A stretch of 64,000 bases of DNA, taken from NCBI GenBank assembly GCA_958295665.1, contig OY282558.1, positions 49,359,389 to 49,423,388 on the forward strand, given 5' to 3'. Position 1 is the first letter of the stretch; every line of letters starts with the position of its first letter. Both the position numbers and the translations under genes were made by a program. This stretch comes from Tipula vernalis (taxonomy: Eukaryota > Arthropoda > Insecta > Diptera > Tipulidae). A model generated the notes under the pieces. The model saw only the letters and a program-made list of their open reading frames with translations. It searched no databases and was not told the origin of the DNA. Shown piece after piece: positions 1 to 11,378 of the stretch.

Positions 1-269
1 TCGTCGAGTGCCCCACCGCCTCCGTCTTTACGGTATTAAAGGCACCTTCAATATCGAGGAATGAGACCATACAGAACTTCTGCGAGTAAATTGACTTCTC
101 AATTGTGCGTACCAAAGCATGCAAGGATGTGTCCACCGACCTCCCTTTACAGTACGCATGCTGTGACATTACCCAATTGCTGGGTTCAATTTTTGATCGT
201 ATAAGTACATCCACCATCCTTTCCAATGTTTTCAGGAGAAAGGATGATAGAGTTATAGGCCTCAGGTAC
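1..269 (-). pseudogene. I/Loa-like LINE reverse transcriptase fragment (fingers/palm), runs off window
   Basis: Reading the minus strand from 269 towards 1 gives an open RT segment. It starts with the RPITLSSFLLKTLERMVD block (RT motif 1/2), continues through a KGRSVDTSLHALV block, and reaches the motif A segment FLDIEGAFN close to the window edge. The matching blocks in the longer LINE at 15-18 kb (RPISLTSFILKTMERLID and FLDIEGAFD) show it belongs to the same broad group. It is the downstream half of the RT segment at 927-1320; a solo LTR separates the two. The YxDD motif would lie outside the window. It is a fragment of a non-LTR retrotransposon, not a host gene. Confidence 0.8.
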
Positions 270-926
270 TGTTGGATCCCAACCGCAACAACCTGGAATG
301 AAGAAGAAAAATGCACAAAGAATCGTTATCAACACGAAATCTGTAATGCACTTACCTAATCATTGTCATACAGTAATGTCGAACACGATAACGTAGATTT
401 TGTAGATTCACCTAAAATATTATAAGAATAATTAGAAGTAATGAACTAAATATGTAATTGTGTTAAAACTTACCGTAAAATATTGCATCCAGCTGATATT
501 TTTCCATTTGTTATTTATTTACGTCTGTCAAAATTGTACGGCAAGACAAACATAAACATGTAATAGATTATACCAATTACATTTAGGCTTAGTCCATTAA
601 TTGTAGATGGTACGTTGGCAACCATGATTTCGTGGTGGTTAAAAATTGTGAATATGATTTTTTTTGGTATGTGTAGTAGAAAAAAAAGTATTGTAAAAGG
701 CATTGTGGTTTAGAATCTTGCGCAAACAACTTGTGTTCTATTATATATAAACATTAAATTTTATAAATTGTTAAAATATATTGTTTCAATTTTTAATAAA
801 GTAAATCATCCCAAAACCTAAAGTCGTCGCCGGTCAGATAATACTACGTGGGAAAATCGTCGCTGGAAAAATATACGTTGCTGGTCTGGGACATTATAGT
901 CGCGGAAATCGTCCCAGTAAAATACA
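270..926 (-). mobile_element. Solo LTR (657 bp) inside LINE RT, 5-bp target duplication
   Basis: The insert begins TGTTGGATCC and ends AAAATACA on the plus strand, so it has TG...CA ends. It is flanked by GGTAC at 265-269 and again at 927-931. Removing the insert and one GGTAC rejoins the LINE reading frame exactly (VYPK followed by YLRPIT). It has no internal coding sequence, PBS or PPT, so it is best read as a solo LTR left by recombination between two LTRs. On the minus strand it ends in CCAACA, like the LTRs of BEL1 and BEL2 in this window, which suggests a BEL/Pao source and minus orientation. An AATAAA-like signal occurs near 796 on the plus strand, so orientation is not certain. Confidence 0.75.
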
Positions 927-1320
927 GGTACTTCGGATAAACATGCAAGCTTTTCCCCGCTTTCGGAATGAAGACCACCTTGACCTCCGTCCGTTTGCTA
1001 GGAATATAGACAAATTTCAGACATCCTCTAAAGATCATCTCCAGCCAGGGAAGGATGACTGCCAAGTTCCTCTGGATCTCCGCTGGTATAATCCTATCTG
1101 GGCCAGCCGATTTATAAGGCTTAAACCCGTTCATTGCCCATGCGATCCGTTCCCTATCCATGATGCCCTCCATTTCTATTGAAGGTATTTCTCGATGAGC
1201 CCTCGGTTCCGTCGAGTCATCGAGGCTTCCCGGAAAGTGCGTATTTATTTCAAGCTACTCCCTTCCTTGTTGCTTCCCGGTTTTTGAAGAGTACCGGCCC
1301 CTATTTCTTTGATTTTGGTA
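927..1320 (-). pseudogene. I/Loa-like LINE RT fragment, N-terminal part
   Basis: Minus-strand translation gives a THFPGSLDD-type block, then IAWAMNGFKPYKSAGPDRI and VKVVFIPKAGK. These correspond block for block to VHFPGC, VKWAINSFQPFKAPGGDGI and VNVVFIPKPGN in the LINE at 15-18 kb. This is the region just before RT motif 1. Above about 1250 the coding signal weakens and a stop codon appears, so the upstream (endonuclease) part is missing or replaced. It is continuous with 1-269 once the solo LTR is removed. Confidence 0.75.
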
Positions 1321-1960
1321 TCATTCATGCTATTCCCACGAGTATCGGAGAAACATGGGTCCACCTGTGCAGAGATCCATATACACAGGTAAGGCTAAAT
1401 ACAACTGGAGGTCGCCAGGTATCCAGAGGGCTCCGTTAGCGACTGGGCTTTGTTAAATGGGCCCCAGGCTAGTTGATCATCAGCACGGGTCGCTTAACAC
1501 CTTAATCCAGCGCATTTGGCTCGCTAGCATCCCGACCTTCCAGCACCCCCTTCCCGCCGCTCCACATTCTCTCTCTCATTCACCTATTCACATGGAGAGC
1601 CCAATCCAATGGGATCCATTCCATTCCCAGGGTCACCCGACCCCACTCATCACCCGCGGAGACTCCGGAGGTGCAGAGAGGACGTGACGCCCAGTCCGCC
1701 GTGGTTATTGGTCGATGGTTTGCTGGCACCATCCGTTCGCCTTTTCATGCTGGGCATCATAGGCACTCAGAATTTAATGAACTGAGGTTAACCACTCCCC
1801 AGTTCCCTGAAACTCTCCCACCAGCTGGACTGCGATTGGGGGCGGTTTATTTAATTCACCGCTAACCTACCTATAGATAGGCCGTCCACTATCCACCACC
1901 TGTGAGCCCCCCCCCCCCGATAGCTGCAGTACGCCACGGGGACCGTGCCCAATAGTAACA
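1321..1960. other. GC-rich, CT-rich non-coding patch with a C12 tract
   Basis: This stretch is clearly richer in G and C than the surrounding AT-rich DNA. It contains many CCACTCC/CCCCAC-type runs and a run of about 12 C residues near 1907-1918. No convincing long ORF is present on either strand. It adjoins the LINE fragment, so it may be the 5' part of another element, but no motif identifies it. It ends abruptly near 1960, where ordinary AT-rich sequence resumes. Confidence 0.4.
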
Positions 1961-4900
1961 CTGATTAATATTACTGGTTACAGGATAGCAATTAGTAAAT
2001 ACAAATGAAATAAATTGTGATAAAGATAAGTAATAGTGAACCGTGTTGGGGAAATATTTCAAAATAAAATCATCTAGATTAGCGTTCCTTGTACATTAAA
2101 AAAAATCGCCTATATTAACACAATGCGTTATGATCAACTCATAAGTTAAAACTTCTTTTGAGAACGACTTCAAAGGAAATCCCATTAATAAAGTTTTGGC
2201 ATTGGGCTGGAATAAGAATCAGTCAATGGAGTGTGATAGTCTGACTTGAAGCATCGATTTAATGTTGCCACTTTGTCACAAAACCAATCAAAGCCTATTG
2301 GGCCTAGATTTTATGACAGTGTTCCAACTGTCCTTAATTTGAAAAACCAGGTGCGATATGATGCAGTGTGAAGATACCCATAGGTACACATAAATAACAA
2401 GGCAGATGGAATGTCTAGGAGAAGTGGTGCTCGTCAAAATAGTTCCACTGTTAAAGTGCTGAATAAAGCACACCACAACACAGCTGGCGAAGGACCAAAG
2501 ATATACGAATATTTTGCTTCAGTGAAAATTTAACTATCAGATAAAATTGAACAATTTGAAGAAGAGGTTAAGTATTAAGTGAGTTAAGTGATTTTAAAAG
2601 AACCCAGAAACATTTTCTAGATATTCTGGTAGCGCGTGTAAATCGAACCCAAAATGATTTTCCCAACCCTTTATTTATCCGTATTTGGTAGTCCAGTGAT
2701 CATGAGAATATTCAATCGCTTTATTCACCCATGTTTTGAAAATACAGTGTGGAGACGTGGCGCGCACAATTAGCGTAAAAAAATCCCCAAAAATCTCAAA
2801 TTTTTCACACAAATCATTCCGTCAAAATGTTAATTACCTTTTTGTAGCCACCCAGTATTGAACCAAAAATTCTTAACTTCGAAACTATTTAAAAAAAAAA
2901 AAACATGTCGACGTGAGTTAGGTATATAAATAGTTTATTGCTATTCATCCGTTTTTTAAGAATTTACGTAAAAACGTACACCGATCACATTATAACGTAT
3001 CACTTCTTAAGATTCTTGAGATCTTATCAAAATAATTCTTTCCATATTATTCTTGCTTTCTTTCTATACATAAATAAAAAAAAAAGTGAGATGAAATCTT
3101 ACCACTCTCTGCGTGCACAGTAAATTTTTCAACCATTTCGGGACCAACATATTTTGCATTAACAACTACGTGAAACACTATTCACTTGGCATTGGGTTAA
3201 CAAATGACTTAAAACAAGTGTAATAGACGCAACTTTAACAAAAACCTAACGGATTCTTTTACAATTCTATTCTAAATGTATGTACAGGTATATAGGTATA
3301 GATACAAATACGGATAGAATGAATTAACAAAAAAAATTTTAAAACTATTAAACGCGAATGATAGTTGGAGTTTATAATTAAAATAATATTTTTCAAAAAT
3401 AAAAACCTTTCCCATTCTCTACTCTACAGAAATTCCAAAAAATAATGAATTTTGTTGAAGTTCAAAGTGTCAAAGCTTTGTTTTGTATTACCGCGCCATC
3501 GTCATCGTCATCATCATAATTATTTGGACGCTTGATTTAAATTCCAGAAAAATTAAGTGCTGATGTAAATCAACGCAAAGAGTTCTTATTATAACTATAC
3601 AAAAATATTTTACAATTTATTGTCCACCCACATGGTTAACATTTAATTTTGATTTGGTTTCTGTATTATGCATATACGAACCGCAACACGATGACTTCAT
3701 CAGGAATAACTTGCATCTAATTAATGAAATCATTCGCGAAATTATTTACATGTTTGACTCGGACTCATTGGAAGTTAAATACTAACCTAAGGCCAGTATT
3801 ATTAGACCCAGATAATCAAGCGAGACTCTAACGAGGGTATGATCATTTGATAGACGCACAGTTTTGGCAATAAAACGAGACAACTTAAATATAAAAATAC
3901 GATATTCCACTTAACACGTTTCCCGCCATGAGTTTTAGTTCATAGAGTACCCGATTGGCGTCTAGCTTTTACGTTATTATTTAGGCACCAAGTTTATGAG
4001 AGAGAATGAAGTAGACCGAGTAAGTCAAAATATAATTTTGTGTTCCGCAAGGCAACGTTTTTCTGTCAATTGAACGTTTTAAAAGCAAAAACAGCAAAAT
4101 TTTCTTCTTCAGAGCTCTTTTTTGGTTCAATCGAAACGAGAGATCGATTCTCGCCGACAAAGGCGTTCGGGATGCATAGAACAGAAAACAATTTTATTTT
4201 GTCACGAACACAAGATTTTTTTTAAAATTCAGATAATAGACCAAGAGCTATCAATTTTTTGGTATTTGCCTGAGAAACACTTCCGTTCTGTAAATATCGT
4301 TTGCAGGGTTTCTAAAAGAGGGGATTATATTGAAAGCCCCATCATGCGTATATCCTTTTCGTAATTTTGTGTTTGTTTAGTAAGTAACAACGTTTGATCG
4401 GTAGGACCCGATTTGTGTTTCATTTGTCCTAGTCGCTCATATTCATCCTCATTTAAACTTATGCTCTGTTTAAGATAATCTACTGGTAATCTTCCCATTT
4501 GTTATCATCAATATAGGATTTTAGAAACTTGCTCTATTTTCAAGATCATACGTAGATTTCTATCAATATCAGTCATAATGTTAAAATATGTTAAACTTAA
4601 TGTTCAAGCAGAATATATAGTGTGCCCTCGAGAATCCAACCAAAATCGGTTTCTACTGTCACTATAGTCTGTACGACAGGTTTGTTTTGCCACTTTTGAG
4701 TTCATTTCTTTTGGGTAGCTTTAATTTAAACGAACGAATTATCCCATCCCATGATTAGCACAACAGCAGTTGGTATTGTGCTTGTCTTGGGTGATTTTAA
4801 GGACTTTATAGGACTGAATCAACTGCCTTCGCCCAAGCAGTTCCTTCCTAAAAAGGCAAAGCCCTTTGGTTTCTGATTTCCTCATTTAATGCGACAGTAA

Positions 4901-6028
4901 ATTGGATAATGTGTTTTCTTTCTATGATTTTTCTAGGGTACCACATTAAGGATGCTGATTGCTGATGAGACTTCCCAAAATTTTGTTGTCCTGTAGTAAC
5001 ATTTTCTGATGAAATTATGTTTTAATAGGAGTGTGCATTAATTTTAATGGTTACTATATCGCATCGTTCAATATCGTTGAAAGCATCATGACGTAGCTTT
5101 AGCTTTCAATATGTGTTATTTTGTCAAATTGCCAATGAGTCATAATTCGTGCGTTATGCAATTTGCGGCATGCTTTGCTTTTTTGCATCCATCTGAAGAA
5201 AAGTGCTGCTGAAAGTCAATGAATGCTGTTGGAAGCTTAAAGCGATTATGCTCCATCGATTTCAACATGTCAGTATAGAGATCTAGATTCTATTAAAAGA
5301 TGATTTTGATATGGAGGATAGGGAACGTGACCATGTCAGCCGAAAAAGTTGTGCATAAGGAAGTGAAAGCTTTACTCAAACTTCTACTTCTTCATCAAAA
5401 TGGCGGCCATGGAATTCTGATCGAATACGGAATGCAGGCAGAGTGATCTAGCGCTGAGGAGAGGAGTTATAAGCGTCACCATGTTTGATTTATAACATGA
5501 ATTCGTTACGGATTCGGAATTAAATACTCAAAAAGCAATCATTCTGACAAAAATATATATTGTACAGTGACATCTAGGGAAAAGTAGATAAAGTTATTTG
5601 ATAGCGTAAAGTTTAATGTACGAAAATGGAATTTTATATGATAAAACGGTTCTAAATGTTTTTGGAATATTCTTACTGGACTATTTTCTTAATTTAATGT
5701 TAATTTTGGTATAGAATTATTCTAGCAATAATTTTGGAAAAATTTATTGTTTTTTTATAATGTAGACAGAGTGTTCTAGCGGTATGGATTCCCCGAAATC
5801 TTTACATTTCGTTAAATTTGTATCGAAATTAAATATTCGAAAGTTATAAATAATTAGGTAGCATCACATGCAATACTGTAGGCCCGTGTTCCGGTTGATG
5901 ATGGAAATTTTCCATGCAGTGACGGAAAGTACACTTGTAACGCCCGATCTATAACACGAATATCATAAGCTAGGGAATATTCAGACGAATCAAATTGATC
6001 GTTCCATAAGATCTCATCACTAGTAGGT
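1961..6028. other. AT-rich intergenic DNA, nothing recognised
   Basis: About 4 kb of AT-rich sequence with only short chance ORFs, poly-A/T runs (for example near 2889) and no domain, tRNA or repeat that I can name. A short minus-strand ORF at 5854-6028 abuts the truncated BEL1 LTR, but it shows no recognisable motif and is probably not coding. Confidence 0.5.
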
Positions 6029-6225
6029 ATTTTGTCGATCTTATTTTGACTATAATCTATTATTTTGCACAATGATTTATTGCAAATTATTAAAATAGAT
6101 TTTTATGAAAATAAAATTTTGAAAACAACTTTAAATTTTTTTTATTTGTGTTCTTTATTGATCACTTGTTAATTTTGTATTGATAATAATTTTTGTGTTT
6201 TACAAATTTCAATTCATAAACAACA
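6029..6225 (-). repeat. BEL1 3' LTR, truncated at its outer end
   Basis: This sequence matches 11236-11378 plus 18948-18996, the split 5' LTR, nearly base for base. It ends in CAACA at 6225 (the TGTTG start on the element strand) beside the polypurine tract. Similarity stops at about 6029. The roughly 77 bp that begin the LTR on the plus strand in the other copy (from TGTTGGAGC at 11159) are absent here, so the outer end and the target duplication are lost. Confidence 0.8.
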
Positions 6226-6242
6226 TTCCGCCTCCCTTGAAC
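6226..6242 (-). other. BEL1 polypurine tract
   Basis: On the minus strand this reads GTTCAAGGGAGGCGGAA immediately before the LTR start TGTTG. A purine-rich run directly abutting the 3' LTR is the plus-strand primer site of LTR retrotransposons. BEL2 has the equivalent AAGGGCGGGGGAA before its LTR at 60867-60880. Confidence 0.75.
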
Positions 6243-6250
6243 ATATAAGT

Positions 6251-6854
6251 TCAATTGTCGATTGGTAATCTCGCTAATTTTGTTATTGGACGCTTGTATA
6301 CTCCGTTTGGCGTAATTACCTCAACTACTCGTATGTTGCCGTCAGCGCCTGGAAATATTTTTTGAATTCGGCCTAGCAGCCATTTCGATGGTGGTGTTCT
6401 TTCATCAGTTAAAAGTACAACGTCGTTGATCTTAGCTTCGGTGTTCGATCTGTACCACTTTGCTCTCCTCTGGAGTGTGATGAAATATTCTCTATGCCAG
6501 CGACCCCAAAAATGTTGGCATATTTGCTGCATAAATCTCCATCGGAGCCCATGTGAAAGTTTGCTTGTTGTAACATCAACTTCTGGTATAAGAAAATGTG
6601 CAGGAGTCAAAACATTTAGCTCCTCATTACTAGCCTTGCTCAGTGGCCTTGAATTTAGCATTGGCTCAATCTGGGTCAGCACAGTGTAAAATTCGTCGTA
6701 GGTAAGTATTTGTTTTCCGATGATTCGTCTTAAATGAAATTTTAGAGATTTCACTGCCGCCTCCCATAATCCGCCAAAATGTGGTGCATTGGGCGGATTG
6801 AAATGCCAATTGATTCTGTCTTTTGCTAGGAAATTAGCTATATTTCCAGAAGCA
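6251..6854 (-). pseudogene. pol: BEL1 integrase, C-terminal part
   Basis: Minus-strand translation contains WHFNPPNAPHFGGLWEAAVK, the conserved BEL/Pao integrase block carrying the catalytic glutamate. This is followed by the SRPL and LTPAHFL blocks and a C-terminal WLLGRIQKIFPGADG domain ending PIDN at 6251. An open ORF covers 6754-6251. The frame continues upstream to about 6854, but the segment that should hold the second catalytic aspartate (the SDNxTNF block, seen in BEL2) is missing between this part and the upstream ORF. The enzyme is therefore dead through an internal deletion. Confidence 0.85.
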
Positions 6855-8263
6855 TTATTTAATAGTTAACCTTCTTAACGCCGCCAAAAATGCTTCCGTC
6901 GTGAGATCGTTCACTAATTCGATATGCACTGCCTTTACGCTGTTGCAGATGAATAATGCAGTGTATGCCTTCTGTGGTCTTTGTCCTTTGCCTCGTTTAT
7001 GATAGATGAAAATAGGCCATGCATAATCGACCCTGACTTTCATAAAAGGTCTCACATATTGTGTTCTACAATCGGGTAATTCAGCCATTATTTGATTTTG
7101 AATACGGTGTTCATATCTGGAGCATATAACGCATTTTCGAATTATTTCTCTCACCGCTGTTTTTGCCCGAATTATCCAAAATCGTTGTTTCAGGGTGTTA
7201 TTTAAAAGCGACAACCCAGCATGCCCTTGCTTAATGTAGACCTCTCTGATTAGTAGCTTTACCAAGTTAGCGTTGTTCGGTAAAATTATGGGATGTTTTG
7301 TTTCGAATGATGCTATTGAATTTTCAATTCGCCCTCCAACTCTCAATAAACCATCGTCATCAATGAATGGAGCTAACGTGAGAAGTTTGCTCTTACGTCC
7401 GACTTCTTTCTTTTGCTTTAGTGACTGAATTTCATCTTTAAAAAACTTGAATTGAATGTATTTAATGATGAATCTTTCACTACAACTTAGCTTTTCTCTT
7501 GTTAAAGGTCCGGAACCTTTTCTAGATCGCCTACAATTGTTTGTAAATCTGCGAATCCAACCAACTACAGTTATGATTCGATGGTAACTGGAGTATGCCT
7601 CTATTATAGCTTCTAGGAAATCTCCGGAACATGTTTGTATAGAGAATGCATAAATATTTGGTGGCCTCTCTTCATCTTTTGTGCCATAGTTAATTTTCTG
7701 TAATGGCCAACTGGATTCGTTTTCAATCAGCCAATCTGGCCCGTACCACCAGAGTTTGTGTTCTCTTAATTCTTTAGCGGACATCCCTCGAGAGGCGCAG
7801 TCAGCTGGATTTGATCTTGTAGGAACGTGGCGCCAATTGTTACGACTGATCGATTGGATAATTATGAAGTTCTGTTCCCTACAAAAGTTGTCCATCTTCT
7901 TGGATGTGATGAGAGCCAGTCCAAGACTATCTTGGAGTCGGTCCAAGCTGTAATTGAATCGATTGCCAGAGTGGTGAATAATTTTATCGAATCTACTAGC
8001 TTTACCAGTAGCGCACAGGCACATAATTCTAGTCGCGGAATTGATACTTGTTTGATCGGTGATACTTTTGTTTTTACGGCTATCAATCTTGATGTGCAAC
8101 TTCCGTCCTTGTACAAAACTCGCAAATAAGCCGCTGCAGCATAAGCTAGTTCGCTAGCATCACAAAACCCATGGAGACTAATGACGCTCACATCTTTATT
8201 TTCAAGCAACCGCCTAGGAATAACTATCTTTGCAGCCTCGTGCAGTTTAGTTTGACCAGCCAT
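6855..8263 (-). pseudogene. pol: BEL1 RNase H and N-terminal integrase
   Basis: Two overlapping minus-strand frames (8263-7862 and 8099-6855) give the RNase H-like LHGFCDASELAYAAAAYLR block, AWTDSKIVLDWL, and the RSNPADCASRG block. These are followed by the integrase zinc-binding region (HAGLSLLNNTLKQRFWI and CVICSRY) and the first catalytic aspartate in VRVDYAWPIF. A frameshift between about 7860 and 8100 separates the two frames. The reading ends in LAALRRLTIK, where BEL2 continues into the SDNATNF motif. The order matches full-length BEL pol, so this is a decayed continuous polyprotein. Confidence 0.85.
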
Positions 8264-9263
8264 AATGATTGCAACAGGATTTTAAATCGTATTGTGCTTG
8301 GGGCCAACCATCCGAGAGGATCAACAATTTTGCTGCTCTCCGAAAGGATGACTCGTTTTGTGATTGAAGCTGATTTGTGTAGTTCTACCACGAATCCAAA
8401 ACGATCATGTTCAGGATTCCAATTAAGCCCTAATAGTTTAAGGCATGTTCCATCGTGATTGTCCTTGATATGTTTAAAATGCAAGGCCCTTTGATCTTCG
8501 TTAATGGTGTCAAGTAGCTGGTCTGAATTCGAACTCCATTTACGTAGCTGCATACCTGCTTCATTTAAAATCGTGATTAGATTATCCTTTAACCGTATTG
8601 CGTCGCTTAAAGTGTTCGTTCTCGTCATCAAATCGCCCACGTACATATCACGATGAAGGGCAATCGATGCTTCGGGAAACCTGTGTTTATTTAGTTTTGA
8701 TAATTCTTCAATAACCCTCGTAGCCAGAAATGGCGCAACTGATGTTCCGTATGTCATTGTTTTTAACTGAAAATATTGAATAGAATTATTAGGATGGTCT
8801 CGCCATATGATACACTGGTATTTCTGATCTCGTTCATCTACTAGAATCTGCCGATACATTTTTTCTATATCTGCACTCATTACATATGTGTGCTCTCTGT
8901 ATCGTAAAGTATTTCATATATGCTAGATTGTACGGTTGGACCTACTAAGAGGGCATCATTGAGTGATATATCATTGTTTGTTTTTGCGGAAGCATCGAAT
9001 ACTACACGCAGCTTTGTTGTAGTACTTTGTGCCTTGAATATTCCATGATGCGATAGAAACACGCTGTTGTCTCTAATTGCTCTTTCCTTGCTGATTTCTG
9101 TCATGTGTCCAACAGTAATGTACTCCGTTATGAACTCTCTATACATTCGGGTAAACTCCTCATCTCTCACGAACCTTTTTTCTAGTGTCGTTAATCTCTT
9201 TATTGCCATATTTAACGAATTTCCAAAGATGGGGCGCTGCTCCTTAAACGAAGTGTGTTTCAC
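8224..9263 (-). pseudogene. pol: BEL1 reverse transcriptase
   Basis: Two minus-strand ORFs (9263-8880 and 8880-8224) give the RT in order: HHGIFKAQSTTTKLRVVFDA near the start, motif A SADIEKMYRQI, TYGTSVAPFLATR, and the catalytic loop. In BEL/Pao elements that loop is YVDD (BEL2 here has IYVDDVLTG), but BEL1 reads MYVGDLMT. One of the two metal-binding aspartates has become glycine, so this RT should be inactive even without the frameshift near 8880. The C-terminal WKLLGLNWNPE-like and DPLGWLAP blocks are present. Confidence 0.85.
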
Positions 9264-9482
9264 AACCTGCTTCTTGTGGCGTCAGCTTGGATTTCAAATC
9301 AATACCTTCCTCTAACTCCCGGAATGCTCTCAAACACTTATCTAGATTACCTCTACTTCCATTTCAGTGATATCGCTTAAGTCGGAAAATTGTATCGAAG
9401 TAATTCCTCTTGTTGAATCTACCTTACATTGCACAATGCCGGAAACTGCGATTCTTCCGTTTCGTCTTGGTAAACCGAGGCG

Positions 9483-10196
9483 CTATACACACGCTTCGGA
9501 AATGAATGATAACTGCGAACCAGTATCTAATAGTACTCTGCACGAAACTCGTTTTCCAAAACCATCCCTTACTCGAACAATAGCAGTTGGTTGTGCTGAC
9601 TGTATTGGAACAATGGATGCTTGCACGCAATGAATATGCGCCTCTTTCTCTTCATCTTGTGTGGGTACATTTGCAACAATTGAGGTTGTTTGTGAGTCTG
9701 TTTGCATATGTAGTAGCGTATGATGCCTTTTTCTACATGGGTGACAACTCTTCTTTGATTTGCACTGATAAACCGAATGCGAATCTGATAAGCAATTGAA
9801 ACAGCGTCTCGTATGTTTAATGTAAGCTCTACGCTGTTCGGTTGTTTGTTCTAAAAATTGACTACATTGATACAGCAGATGCTCCGATGATGTACACAAA
9901 TCGCATGAAGATATAACTGTCTTGACACGACTATTGGATGCTGATGATTTCCCACTTGACCTTAGTGACTCTAATGCATCTAACCTGTTGTTTAAGAATT
10001 CTAAGAATTCTTCAAATGTGCTGAAATCTTGGTTAGTTGTTTGTTGCGACCATAATTTTCTTGTCTCATCATCGACTTTATTGAGCAGGATGAAGATGAG
10101 CCAAGGGTCACGTGATTTAACTTTAGAACCAAGCGCCCGGAGACCTCTGATTACTTCGTCTGACTTATTTAGTAATCCCCTAAATATCGGCAGCAA
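9483..10196 (-). pseudogene. BEL1 gag C-terminus with zinc knuckles, and protease start
   Basis: The minus-strand ORF of 237 codons contains the C-terminal gag segment, a CCHC knuckle CFNCLSDSHSVYQC, the BEL-type second knuckle CHPCRKRHHTLLH, and near its end the retropepsin motif LLDTGSQLSFIS. Zinc knuckles followed directly by a DTG protease in the same frame is the expected gag-pro arrangement of BEL/Pao. The frame overlaps the upstream gag ORF around 10180-10196, which indicates a frameshift. The protease remainder (9263-9483) lies in other frames with stops. Confidence 0.85.
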
Positions 10197-10856
10197 GATT
10201 AGACCCGATATTTGGTTGTTCTAGAAAAGTTCTTACAAATGCGTTGATTGTGTGTTTTTTCCTGTCGTATCTGTCACGTAACTTCTTGAATGCTTCGTTA
10301 TAATTGGTTTCAGTAATTGCAAAATGTTTTATTAGGGACACTGCTTCCCCATTCAATAAACCTTTAAGGTATTGAAATTTCTGCGATGTGGTTAGCGCAG
10401 TGTTTTCATGGATAGTGGACGTATACAAATCATGAAACGACTGCCACTCCATAAAATCCCCACTAAATGAAGCTATATTGATTTTTGGTAGTTTAACTTG
10501 TGCACGCCCTTCATTATTGGTTGCGGTGTTGAACAACGCTGTATCTTGAGAGGCACCCTCTATGGATAACGATCTGTTCAACTTGCTCAATTTCGTAATG
10601 GCCCCATAATAAATATCCTCGAAAAGTATAATCTCGGAAGGCTCATCTGCGTTAATTAAAAATATTTCTCTCTCGGTATCACTAAAATTCTTGAGTAATT
10701 CATTTGCTCGATTTTGCCGTATTTGCACTTCCGCGATATCAACTCCCGATTTCATTGCTTCTACAACTGTTCGCATTCTGTTCATTTGTTCATTTAGCGT
10801 TTTACGCTGCTTCTTCAGACCGGCTAGTTTCGCTCAAGCTTTTCGTCTAACGGCAT
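10180..10856 (-). pseudogene. gag: BEL1 gag, N-terminal part (DUF1759-like)
   Basis: The ORF at 10785-10180 contains LPKINIASFSGDFMEWQSF and QKFQYLKGLLNGEAVSLI, the core of the BEL/Pao gag family (DUF1759 type). The likely start is an ATG at 10856, which gives MPLDEKLE before a frameshift. The following KKQRKTLNEQM segment then joins the main frame. Gag forms the particle that packages element RNA. No complex or partner beyond this can be read from the sequence. Confidence 0.82.
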
Positions 10857-11140
10857 TGTATGTATTTCACTTCACAATTCAATAAATTGGTTTTCACGAT
10901 TTATAAACTATTTATTGTGCGATTAAATTTTGCGAAATACTAACGAAATTTTTTTTTCTTTCACTCTTTAAGTTAACTGATTTTCTTTAACGGTAAAATT
11001 AGAGTTCTACTTATCTGGGTGGTGTGGTCTATTGGTTACCACGTTATTGATTACCAATTCTGTTGAAATCCAAGCTGCTGGGTTTGTGGTTTCCTTTTTC
11101 CTTTTATGGTTGAATCTTCAATTGTTCAAAAGCCTCATCC

Positions 11141-11154
11141 GGCTCGAAGGACCA
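11141..11154 (-). other. BEL1 primer binding site
   Basis: On the minus strand the sequence directly inside the 5' LTR end (CCAACA, then TTTT) is TGGTCCTTCGAGCC, continuing GGATGAGG. It starts with TGG, as expected for pairing with a tRNA CCA end. The broken BEL element at 37.1 kb carries almost the same 18-mer (TGGTCCTTCGAGTCGGAT), which supports a shared primer tRNA. I have not assigned the tRNA. Confidence 0.75.
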
Positions 11155-11158
11155 AAAA

Positions 11159-11378
11159 TGTTGGAGCAAGGTCGTCCCAATGATTACACGATGTTGCGGT
11201 AAAATGACCTTGCGTTGCTTCCAATGACGAATAGATATTTTGTCGATCTTATTTTGACTATAATCTATTATTTTGCACAATGATTTATTGCAAATTATTA
11301 AAATAGATTTTTATGAAAATAAAATTTTGAAAACAACTTTAAATTTTTTTATTTGTGTTCTTTATTGATCACTTGTTA
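11159..11378 (-). repeat. BEL1 5' LTR, first half
   Basis: Starts TGTTGGAGCAAGG on the plus strand next to the PBS and matches the 3' LTR from 11236 onward. It breaks off at CTTGTTA (11378), where repeat A begins. The remaining ~49 bp of the LTR resume at 18948. Confidence 0.8.

Noticed and set aside
4040..4364. Two overlapping plus-strand ORFs of 61 and 80 codons
   Set aside because: They overlap in different frames, have no known motif and lie in AT-rich DNA where such ORFs occur by chance.
5854..6072. 72-codon minus ORF next to the BEL1 LTR as a host exon
   Set aside because: It runs across the truncated LTR boundary at about 6029, so the first part is LTR sequence; no splice context or motif supports a gene.
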